From Aplysia californica (lineage: Eukaryota > Mollusca > Gastropoda > Aplysiida > Aplysiidae): a stretch of 64,000 nucleotides of DNA. The notes below the pieces were generated by a model, which did no database searches, was not told the DNA's origin, and saw only the letters and a program-made list of their open reading frames with translations. Where the stretch lies: positions 268,085 to 332,084 of the forward strand of contig NW_004797548.1 of NCBI RefSeq assembly GCF_000002075.1, given 5' to 3'. The first letter of the stretch is position 1; each line of letters begins with the position of its first letter. This document shows, one piece after another, positions 1 through 9,448 of the stretch. The position numbers and the translations under genes are program-made.

Positions 1-780
1 GGGGCTTATGGGATATAAGGGATCACACGCTTACCTCACCAGCAGCTGAAAATTAATTTTGTTACCTATTGGTCAACAGTGGGAGGGGCCTACGCAACAT
101 GATCGGTTGGAGGGACTACCTAACAACAACAACAGGTGATTAGATTATGACGGCTCGCCGACAACGCCAGGGGCCAGTGCACAATTTTTGACAAAACGTT
201 ATGGAGTCACTCAGGTGGCCGTCTTAGACACGTGTATTTGCTTCGTGTGATAGGGGTTGTGTGTTAAAATATGGTGGCCGCGGCGGACAGGTGCCCGTTT
301 TACACAGTTTAATTATATAGGAAAAACGCAAGGGGGGAAATGGAAAGTGGCCGTTTGTACAGGTGGCCGTCAGGACAGCTTTGACTGTAGTCTACCAAAA
401 TTAAAACCAGCTAATAGTTGGATGAAGTCCAAATCTGGCTTCAGCCGTGGCTGTCTGCCTTCAGAACGGGCCGTCTGCGGTACCTAGTAAAATCGCAGCC
501 AGCCTCCCTTTCTCGTCTCTCTCCGACTCTCTTTGTATTTTTTTGTCTGTGTGTAGCTTTGCCCTAGGCTAGATTCTATGTCCATGCCCGCGGCTGTGTG
601 CATCTCTCTGCCTTCCTCTCCGCGCGTGTGTGTCCATCAATTGCGTTCTTTGTGTTTCACTTAACACACTCACTGCAGCGGTGTAGACTGTGTTCGAACT
701 TTGGTGGGTCATCATGAGAAAGTATTGACTGTCTAGTAAATTAAGCGTGCCCGAAGCCGAAGTTACCGTGCTTAAAGTGT
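1..780. other. Unassigned flank
   Basis: No supported coding frame, repeat pair or RNA gene was found. The short open frames carry no recognisable domain. Confidence 0.5.
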
Positions 781-840
781 AGTATAGCAAAAATTCGGTA
801 AGAGCCGTTTCGCGTGCTTGAGTCCGAAACGTGCTTTAAA

Positions 841-2290
841 GCCGGTGTAATAAGCCAAAAATACTCTTTGCAATAAACACTACCTTAAGTCATTTTGGCA
901 ACGCTGAAAGCACTATCAGTAGTGTTTATAGCACAGACCTTCAAGCCAAAAACACTATTTCCGGCTACGCCAAAGACACTATCCTTGAGCCAAAATCACT
1001 CTATGCTCTATGCAAGAAACACTACCATTACCATAGTATAAGTCATATTGGCAACGCTGAAAGCACCAATAGTAGTACCGTTTATAGCACAGACCTTCAC
1101 GCTAAATAAACTACTGTCCCGCAAAAAAACACTACCATCAGATGTACGTAAAGTACATTCACTACCATCACGCAAAATCCACTATCGTTTCAATGAGTTC
1201 ACTCTCTTTCAAGCAAAAAGTACTGTTCAAGTAGATCTATGCTAAAAAAAAACAAGATATATCCCGATCAATGATCACGCTAAATAAACTACTGTCCATA
1301 AAAAAACACTACATCTAGATCTAGATCTAGATCAACCACCAGATGTACGTATATATTATTCTTAGCCTCAGGCAATATATTATACAATCACACAAACCTC
1401 ACTACTTTCGGCTTCTCACGCCGAATTCACTTCTATAGAGACTTCAAAAACCACTCATATTATTAAAAGGATCGTATTGTGAGTAATTTGCAATCATCTA
1501 TTTTGTGGATGAATCTTGCAGTTGCCATGGTAACGGTGGCCATAAAGGAAAATGAACCATTTTTGACATGTTTTTTTTATCTCAAAAAGTCAACACATCA
1601 CAAGCTTTTTCATATATAAGACTTACAAACATCAATAACTTTAGGTAGAAATAAGATTCAAAAAGCATTTGATATCTTGCTTAGCCTTATTTGGACCACA
1701 TCTCATTTAGATTTAAATCCATTCTTAAACTTCTGACTTAAGCAAAAAATGTACAGAAAAATATGATTTCGAGGAAAATGCAATTTTAATTCAAAATTTG
1801 TTCTCAGAAGTAGTAAATCCTTACCTTTCAAAAGCATTTTAGAAGAAATTATTCTATTTGAGGCATAATACTTGGGACAATGACACAATAGTGGCTAAAC
1901 TAAGGATAAAACAAAAATTTGAAGCTAAACCCTCATTTCAGGTGCCATCTCTTAGTTATAATAGCCCAAGATCTACTGGTCTTAAAAATACTGGGATAGT
2001 GTTTTGAGTATAATGTCTAAACCACGAAAACAACCGCAGTAGTGTTTATTGACGAAGAATGATGACAGTGTTTTTGGCGTGGGTAGTCAATCTGGCGTGT
2101 AAGCGGTAGTGTATTTAGCATAGAGATAGTGTTCTTAGCGTACGCCAAAGTCACTACGGTAGTGTTTACAGCATGTGCAAAAATCACTATGGCGGTAGTG
2201 GTTATGGCATGAAAGTTTACGCCAAAACCCCTACGGTAGTCTTTATTGCACGGTAGTGTTCTGAGCGTGTTACACCTGCACCGACTGTAC
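841..2290. repeat. Foldback-like element with iterated CACTAC motifs
   Basis: The left part (about 841-1,320) carries roughly a dozen degenerate copies of a GCCAAAAACACTACC-type motif on the plus strand. The right part (about 2,025-2,275) carries the same motif in reverse complement (GGTAGTGTTTATAGC type). The outer ends can be aligned to each other in inverted orientation, through a GYCGGTG block and then CAATAAACACTACC. A 75-bp unit is directly repeated inside the left arm (888-960 and 1,040-1,118). The AT-rich core (1,420-2,000) has no coding frame. This looks like a non-autonomous DNA element with subterminal motif arrays; no target duplication was identified. Confidence 0.5.
1311..1332. 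repeat. (CTAGAT)n hexanucleotide repeat
   Basis: Three to four tandem copies of a self-complementary hexamer. Similar runs occur near 61,352 and 61,600. Confidence 0.8.
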
Positions 2291-2299
2291 TTGAGTGTT

Positions 2300-4090
2300 C
2301 AGCTCCAATGCATGATGAAGAAACTGATGTTAAGCTAACAAACAGATTTAGTTCTAGAAATCAAAGCGACAACCCACTCACTATGCCCTTGACTATCTTC
2401 AACCTGCTATAGCTTAATTATGCAAGCCCACTTTTTAGCCCCACAAGCCACCCTTGCTTATCTTGTAATTTATTTTGTATGAAAGGAAAACAAACAACAA
2501 CCAAAAAACCAACATACCATTGTTTATTTTGAAGAGCAATACGCCTTTAGCAACTTACAGTAAACATATATATATATATTTAAATGAAAGGTCAGTATAA
2601 CATGCACACAGCAAAAAAAAAACAAAAAACGCATATACTGAGGAGATATTCAAACCCCGAATTTTTTTAAATGATACATTCCTTGTCACACACATAGTGT
2701 TCATAGCAAAGAATTCGTCGAAAACAAAAATGTCAGCAAGGGAAGATATCGCTCTCCTCTGCAACTTCACCAAAACCCAACTTTGAAGAACGCTGACAAG
2801 CTGTGGCAAAGTGTGTTCTCTGTATGAAGAGGAAATGCGCTGATACACGCACTGAATGTAGATCTAGGCGTATGTGCCTTCACACAACCACAGAATCTGG
2901 ACACGCAACCGCCTTCAATTCAATGTTCAGCCCAATTTCTAGTTGTGTTTTTTTCAAACTAAGCCACCTGTGGGTTCGTTAGAAAGTAAATGACATAATT
3001 TCTTTCTTGTATTCGTTTCTCCTGCATCTTTGAACAACTGGTAACATTTAAGTCACATAAAATGGTTGCTCACATGCAGACTGATTGGACTGAGGACATG
3101 TGGTAGTTGCACTCGGAGCGAAAAAGGCAACTATCACTATCCCTCTGTCTGAAGTCTTCATTTGTCTGCCATCTTTGATGCAGGCACTGTCAGGCTCACT
3201 TTTGAATGAGGTGACTTGACTGCTACGAAAGAAATATCCCTTTGACAAGTCTAAGGGGTAATATGCAACCATCTCAATGGTGGTTTCAGTACGCCAATTT
3301 ATTCTAAACCCCTGAAATCTCACTCCCTTTCGGGCTTAGGCATGTGAATATGATTTTTATACATGATGTACTGAATTTGGGTTGTACAATCTGAATCTGT
3401 TGTCAGATTTTTCTTCATGAGGTCAGGATTTTTAATATGATATACCACAATTTAGATTTTAAACATAAACCTCTAAAATCTCACTAGCATTTTTATAAGT
3501 ATCAAGAATACAATTTTATTCCGTTAAGGACAGTTCATATTATGAAACATCTTTAAAAACATTCATGTGAAAAGTTCAGAACGAAACAAAGACATAGGCC
3601 ACTTAAAGAGGTTTTTCTGTACCGATGGAGTCTTCCACATCGCTCACCTGAGACAGTTCCTAGGTCTGCCAGAAAGATACTAGGGCGACTGTGAAGGGAA
3701 TTTTCAGAGACATTCTTGCTACGAGTAATTCAAAGGCTTTCAGTTCTTACACCTAGGCCTTCTGGTTTTCACTCTTGTGACACACAAGAAAGTTTTGACA
3801 CAGATCGGTAAAAGTAAAAGGCTAACCATGCCTTTTTCTCATGTGAAACGATCATATGCTCTAAAATGAGTCATCACACATGAGATTTTTAAATGTCAGG
3901 TCCAACTAAATTTAAAATGCCCTCTTTCATTTTAATTGGTACCGCCTAACCTCTGATGCTTGGGAATTGCTTTTTTCAGTCCAGATAATGTACCAGCACA
4001 CCAGAAAAACACTTAACACACTGAGGGAGGACACTTTAACCCAAGAATTAATTCAGGAAAAAAACCCAAACAAACTGTGAAAACAACTTT
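2300..4090. other. Unassigned AT-rich sequence downstream of CASC3
   Basis: No recognisable coding potential, RNA gene or repeat partner within the window. A (TA)n run lies near 2,567-2,580. Confidence 0.5.
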
Positions 4091-4097
4091 CATTAGT

Positions 4098-4922
4098 CTA
4101 GCATCTGCGTTTGTCGCGGCCGCGATTTTTGGCATTTTTTGGTCAGCGAATCGCTGCCGCGATTTTTGCATTTTACACACACAAAAAAAGACGAAACAAC
4201 AAAGCTACTTCCTAACATATTAGACATGTATTTTGATGAGTTTTAAGATGTCCATGTGTATCTATTTTAATGTGAAGAATATAAGTACATTACATTACAT
4301 ACTATTTAAATTTATATTGCTGTTTGTCTTTTATTTTTCCCTCTTTGTTGTGTTTTAATTTAAATTTTTCAAAAAATTGTTCTGATGCTTTGTATTTCTT
4401 TTTTGTGTGTGTTTATACAACGTAATTTAATTACTTTGATGCTGTTCCTACCCTTTCAAAAATACAATGTGTTATGTCAGAGTGTGTCTCCACCAAATCC
4501 GAATACTGTACTGACACGCCCCAATTGTTTGTGATTCCACAATTTACCTGTAATATCCTGCAGGCCTACTTTTTCTTGAATCACACGTTTAGGGTTAAAA
4601 CAGCCAATCTTCGGATAGGTGGACACGCGCCTACCGTGTTAATTGTTAATTGTTGTGGTTATGTCATGTATCCATGCTGTTCTAATTTGGATTTTATTCT
4701 GTTGTGAAACCTTTATTTTTCACCTTTGGGCGACTACAAATGATATTTTGGGTACTCAAAACAGAGCACAAGAAATTTTGATGCTTTAGATTGTTACATC
4801 TATCAACATACTGCTATATATACGTCGTCACAGTGAGTTGAAAGCTTGAAAATTAATGGCAACTTTTTTCATTTTTTGTGGCAACTTTTGGACAAAAAAA
4901 TGGCAACAAGCGCAGATGCTAG
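4098..4922. mobile_element. MITE family with CTAGCATCTGCG termini, copy 1
   Basis: An 825-bp element. It begins CTAGCATCTGCGTTTG and ends in the reverse complement of CTAGCATCTGCGCTTG (20-bp terminal inverted repeats, few mismatches). It is flanked by ATTAGT at 4,092-4,097 and 4,923-4,928, a 6-bp target duplication. The interior is AT-rich with no transposase-length frame. Copy 2 at 52,203-53,037 shares both ends and much of the interior and has its own 6-bp duplication. The superfamily is unassigned; 6-bp duplications are known for few groups (IS3EU and Dada among them). Confidence 0.8.
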
Positions 4923-4929
4923 ATTAGTT

Positions 4930-5215
4930 TGAATAAATGATCATCAAACAATTACCTCCCTTTGAAGTTTTATAGCCCCTTTATTATAGAATAAAAAAGT
5001 GACATTATGCAAATAAGTAGCCTAATCTCCACCTAAGATCCCGGTGCTTGGGAGCAAGGACAATGCGGAATTTTAGCCGACAGGCCAAGGGAAGAATCTA
5101 CAACTATGGTGACCCATATTAAGGCACACAACCGGTAAAATGGTCTCCATCCACTCTAAAATGAACTGGCGTGACCCCTGGGTGGGTTTATGACATATTC
5201 TGGTGAGCAAAGAGT
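4930..5215. other. Unassigned AT-rich spacer
   Basis: Nothing recognisable between the MITE and the hairpin-tailed element. Confidence 0.4.
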
Positions 5216-5440
5216 GGTTTAAGTTTAGTAAGAGTTTTACGGCACTTGCAACACAACAACGTCATATAAGTGCCAAAGATTAGAGGTGTTACTTAGTAGT
5301 TGCAAGAGAGAATCAAACATAAAAAAGAAGGGGGAGAGATAAAGACGATAGATGTTTGATAGAATAGGAAAGAAGAAGCAAACATTACGCACAATAACGT
5401 TGTGACCAGACCATTTAAATTTTAGTCTATCTCGCAAATT
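5216..5440 (-). mobile_element. Short retroposon with LINE-type 3' hairpin, copy a
   Basis: On the minus strand it ends with a stem-loop GGCACTT...AAGTGCC followed by GTAAAACTCTTACTAAAC. The body shares blocks with the element at 7,880-8,215 (a GAC GATAG block, a GGAAAGAA-rich block and a GACCATTTA block), so the two form one family. No tRNA-like head is visible. The 3' end matches LINE-M, which suggests LINE-driven mobilisation. Confidence 0.55.
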
Positions 5441-5834
5441 TACAGCAGCAATTGTCAGGGAAGAGTTCAGAGTTCAATGTGATTCCGCCTGGAGTGAACA
5501 TGTAGGCCCTATCCACACAGCGAGTGATGTTAGTTTAGGCGGAGAGCTCAGATGCGAGTAAGCGGCATGTTTGGGGTAAACAAACACATTGGTCAGTTCA
5601 TACCTCGGAATGATCCCATCAGGGGCTAACATTGTTCCGTTTCATCGAGTCTTACTTTTACATGATCACATTCACGAGAGAGGCTGATCTTTGACGCGAC
5701 GTGAAGTTCAATTACCTCATCTTTTCACTCTTAGTTGATTGGCTGTGTCCGTCAGCGCTTTTGTTCTGTAAATTATGATCTGAAATGCAGGATCTTAGCC
5801 AAATTACATAGATCTTCATAGTCATTTTTTTTTT

Positions 5835-5850
5835 TGGGGGGGGGGGTGTG
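5835..5850. repeat. Poly(T)/poly(G) tract
   Basis: A T run followed by about ten G. It is one of several long G/C homopolymers in the window. Confidence 0.8.
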
Positions 5851-6041
5851 TAAGTGTTTTACGGTCTTCTTCGGAACTGTATAAGCTTCATAGTCAGAGT
5901 AAATCAGAGTGGGATCTTAGGGGTGACTTTTGTAGAGTTAGAACTCTGTTTTCTTAAAGGCGGAAACCACTGTATAACACACTTGGTTAATTATCTAAAA
6001 ATAAGAAGCTATTTCCTTTGTTTACAACAGAATGTTTGTTA

Positions 6042-6047
6042 TTTATT
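6042..6047 (-). promoter_or_regulatory. Possible CASC3 polyadenylation signal
   Basis: First AATAAA hexamer on the minus strand after the CASC3 stop at 7,093. The distance is about 1 kb, and a palindromic repeat lies between, so this is tentative. Confidence 0.25.
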
Positions 6048-6343
6048 AGAGCTGTACCCCGGTAGCAAACCCGCTCGTGCTCGTAAGCCCATAGTCCAAG
6101 TCACAAGCCTCAAATCACGAGGTCAAAACATCAAATCAAATCACGAGCATGATAAGTTGAGTCTGGCACAAACTGTAACCTCCATGGTCTAGCCTAAGCT
6201 TCAAGTCCACACCAACTAGCAATCCGCGAAGCCACTCATGTCAGACCCCCCCCCCCCCCCCACCCTGCTTGCAATCCACTTACGTCAGAAAGAGAGAGAG
6301 GGGGAGAGAGATACCCCACTCAGTGTCACTGCGCGGCGGGACC

Positions 6344-6618
6344 TAGAGCTGGAGTTTGCTCAATTAATCGAAGGTTTGCGAGCAGTGAACGGCCGTCAAG
6401 TCTCAAATCCCGCTCACAGCACAGCAAGACGTTTGGACTCGAGTCCTATATTTGATTTGCCTGCTCGCAACCTGGCAAGACTGCGAGTCCCAACACACCG
6501 GAAGTTCCCCCTGGTAGCGAGTCGGAGGCAAAGCAAAGCACAAGCCTACTCGCAAGCCTCTGGCACAAGCCGTCCGCTGCTTGCAAGCCTTTGATTAATT
6601 GAGCAGACTCCAGCTCTA
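6344..6618. mobile_element. 275-bp palindromic (inverted-repeat) element
   Basis: Arms 6,344-6,393 and 6,569-6,618 are reverse complements over 50 bp with 6 mismatches, all transitions. The 175-bp loop has no coding frame. This is MITE-like or a former perfect palindrome; no target duplication was recognised. It lies within the presumed CASC3 3' UTR or flank. Confidence 0.65.
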
Positions 6619-7092
6619 TAAATTCATACCACCCATGAAAATATCACGAAAATCTGTGAGTTCTGCAAAAACCTGCCCTGACAGACGAAAACTAACAACA
6701 TATATATTTGGATTGAGCACATCAGTTTCGAAAAGAATTGACGTATTTTGCTGCTAAGCCTTTGTTATCATAGACAAGTGTAAATCAATAGAGGGAAAAA
6801 ACTATCTCTCACTAAGCCCTCATACTTTCCAAAGCCTGCAAGTGCAAGCCTATAACAATTCTTTAAAAAAACCCAAAACAACAACAAACAAACAACACAT
6901 CCCCCCCCCCCAAACAACAAACATACACATGCAAAAAGGACAGGCCTTCTATTGTTTGAACCTGTCAGACCTACATGAACTGACACCCAGCCTTGACAAC
7001 ATCAATTCCGTAAAATATACCAGACCTTTGAAAATATAAGCACTGCCCCGATAACAGAAGTCTCTTCCAGCATTCAGAACAGAAGTAAAAAA
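6619..7092 (-). other. Probable CASC3 3' UTR
   Basis: Sequence directly after the CASC3 stop codon on the sense strand, AT-rich, with a poly(C) tract on the plus strand at about 6,901-6,911. No open frame of note. Confidence 0.45.
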
Positions 7093-7698
7093 CTACAATT
7101 CTAGAGGTTCATTGACAACCTGTGGGGCCATTTCCATGTGCTGAGACATAGCATGGAGACTCTCTGGTGCCTCTATGCCAGCTGGTACATCAGGAGCTAT
7201 CACTTTTGCCACAACTTTGTCCTGCGTAGTAATTTCAACTGGAGATGCTTTCCCTCCGGAGCCCTCCTTTTCTCCAGTTTGTCCATCATTCTGATTGCAC
7301 TGAAAACTATTTACAGTTTGATTTATGACTGACACAGACAATTGCTGAGAAAAATTTGGTAGGCTGGAGCAGCTTTCAGAGGTAATACCATCAGAGCACT
7401 TTGATGCAGCATTAGGTTTTGTCAGAGGAGCACTTTTATCAAGGAGGCTGTATCCTGAATTCAATGGCACAGACGGTGAAGGCGTTGAGCTCTGGGTTTG
7501 GGTGACAAGGTGAGTCTCTTGCTTGAGCTTGTCTACAGATGTACCTGGTGAGGCAATTGAGCTCAGATCTGTCTGAGCTTTTGGACTATCCTTGGACCCA
7601 CCGATTCGCGGGGGAGTGATCTCTTTTTTAATGTTACAGTTCTTGTCTGGGGTGCTTCTCTGATCTGACTTTTCTTTTTGCTTCTGACGTCTCATCTC
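7093..7698 (-). CDS. CASC3: CASC3 terminal coding exon, Ser/Thr/Gln-rich tail
   Basis: The acceptor CCTTTTAG is followed by GAG ATG AGA. The exon is entered in phase 0 and stays open for 201 codons to a stop at 7,093. The start is basic (EMRRQKQKEKSDQRS) and resembles a nuclear-localisation-type patch. The rest is low-complexity Ser/Pro/Gln/Glu-rich, ending NEPLEL. Vertebrate CASC3 ends soon after the TYY/RRTPQ block, so this ~200-residue tail is an extension. On the sense strand the first AATAAA after the stop is at 6,042-6,047, about 1 kb downstream, so the polyadenylation site is unsettled. Confidence 0.78.
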   Translation of the reverse strand, partial: EMRRQKQKEKSDQRSTPDKNCNIKKEITPPRIGGSKDSPKAQTDLSSIASPGTSVDKLKQETHLVTQTQSSTPSPSVPLNSGYSLLDKSAPLTKPNAASKCSDGITSESCSSLPNFSQQLSVSVINQTVNSFQCNQNDGQTGEKEGSGGKASPVEITTQDKVVAKVIAPDVPAGIEAPESLHAMSQHMEMAPQVVNEPLEL

Positions 7699-7879
7699 CT
7701 AAAAGGCAAACAAAAAAATATTATAAAAACACAGTCACTTCCTTAAAATCAAGCTTCCATCCATGCAACAAGCAACAGGTTAATTTTGACAAAGGAAAAT
7801 TGTCGCAACAACTTAGCTCACAGTCACATCATACAACAAAGACAAGTTTTGACAACTGGATGTTCAGTTTGGTAAACGT

Positions 7880-8215
7880 CTTGTTTGTTTTAGTAAGGTT
7901 TTACGCCGCTCGCAACTGCATAAGGTCATATGAGTAATATGAGCGCCAAGAGGTGGATGTCAACACAGAAGTCCAAACGGGGAATCAGGCTTACTCTGCT
8001 CACCTCTCTAGCCTCAATAGCACAAAGTCTGCTTCTACTATCAAGGCACCCTGGAATAGCAGTTCACAAAAGAGTGACAAACACACAAAACAAGTAGAGG
8101 AAAAAAGACGATAGTAAGGATGAGGAAAGAAAAAGCAGCAGTTCCCCCTATGTTGTTCCAGCATAGTATGAGCATGACATTAATAAATCAGACCATTTAC
8201 AATTCAACTGTACAA
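7880..8215 (-). mobile_element. Short retroposon with LINE-type 3' hairpin, copy b
   Basis: Minus-strand body of about 330 bp ending in GGCGCTC...CATATGACC...GAGCG and then GTAAAACCTTACTAAAAC. It shares body blocks with 5,216-5,440 and a 3' module with the LINE-M tail at 9,240. Probably a non-autonomous partner of that LINE. It lies in the last CASC3 intron. Confidence 0.6.
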
Positions 8216-8277
8216 AAGAACATGTTAACCTCCCTTTGAAATTGGCCTAAAGACACCTCAGTCACTGGCACTTCCGG

Positions 8278-8300
8278 GGGGGGGGGGGGGGGGGGGGGGG
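8278..8300. repeat. Poly(G) tract at the duplication boundary
   Basis: About 23 consecutive G bases. The 9.4-kb duplicated block starts directly after it (8,302), which is where the second contig appears to begin after the N gap. Confidence 0.9.
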
Positions 8301-8554
8301 AGATTTGGTTGTTTTCATGACAGTGAACAGTACGGCTTGGTTTGATTTCATGGTAAGGTTAATCTTTTTATGGAAAAATTTATCTTAAAACAAAACCCCA
8401 GCTATATATTTTTAAAACTTTGCGGCCACTTGGCGCAATAATGCCCTGGTGAAAATGATCCGCTCTGCATTCTGGTCACCTGGAACATTTTTGTTCTCCT
8501 GACTGGGTGACCAGATTGGGTATTTTCTACTGCTGGCTGTGCGACTGCAAAGTG

Positions 8555-8830
8555 TTAAACCCAAAACTGTTTACACTTTTGAATAAAGGCCAATGGCCTT
8601 TGTAAAAATTGAGAACTGTGTTGGATCAACGATGAAAAACAAATTCTTTGGATTTGTGCATTTAAAATATTTCCTTCCGGTCTCTCCAAAGTATGGAATT
8701 CTATAAGTAGGCCTATGTGCCTATAAGTCAAGGAGGTATGCCCAATACATAATCTAGTAATAGCAGCTTCATCTCTTCTGGAGAGGCCCAAACGTTTTCA
8801 TGGGCCCAATGTTTGGCATAATATTTTGGA
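8555..8830 (-). pseudogene. Old LINE-M 3' remnant (end of RNase H region)
   Basis: A 78-codon minus frame with GLSRRDEAAITRLCIGHTSL, then the C-terminal AFIQ block. It resembles the tail of ORF2 in LINE-M (LSRRDEVIFTRLCIGH) but is clearly more diverged and lacks the CxxC...H segment. A separate, older insertion next to LINE-M. Confidence 0.7.
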
Positions 8831-8879
8831 GTCACTGTTCCCATTCATTAAGGAGAAACAAATGTCCAGACTAGGTTAT

Positions 8880-9056
8880 TCAAGAGGCGGGACCTCCGAG
8901 TTTAACGTCCATCTCCGAAAGGACCGGGCCAAATGGGAATTTCGTGTAAAGTGTCTTTCCCAAGGACACAATGTAGCCTCAGCTCAAGGCTCAAATCCCC
9001 GAACCTGCAACCTCGTGATTACAAGTCCGGTAGTGTAACCACTAGGCTACCGATGC
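8880..9056 (-). mobile_element. tRNA-derived SINE
   Basis: On the minus strand the head reads GGTAGCCTAGTGGTTA (A box) and GCAGGTTCGGGGATTTGAG (B-box region). It is followed by TGTGTCCTTGGGAAAGACAC, a core sequence widespread in marine-invertebrate SINEs, and a GGAGGTCCCGCC 3' block. The pol III promoter boxes and core define it as a SINE rather than a tRNA gene. A second copy at 18,367-18,543 is part of the duplicated block. Confidence 0.8.
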
Positions 9057-9448
9057 CACTTGGCTGAGGGTTAATTTATTGACTGTTGGCTTGACACTTG
9101 CAAAAACGAAAGAAACCGAGGGGATGCGTCGCAAGTATTTGATCCCGAGTGTACATCACTACACAACACTGCAACTGATTGTCTTTTGTCTTAAGGGGAG
9201 GCGTAGACTCCAAGGAAAATTTCCTGAAAGAATGACTTTTAGTAGTAGTACAGGGTTTTACGGCGCTCGCAACTGCATAAGGTCATATGGGCGCGCGAAA
9301 CACAAGTTGTTTGCATTCGAAATAGTTCACTGCACGGTTGGTTATCTTTTGGACTTTAAAATGCTTAAATGTTAAAATTCGGTGTAAATATATTTGCTAT
9401 TTAAAACAACTCTTAAATAACAAACATTTTTAATAGTACGATTTCACT

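Noticed and set aside
8880-9056. Functional tRNA gene
   Set aside because: Promoter boxes are present but the sequence continues as a SINE body and no cloverleaf with paired acceptor stem was found.
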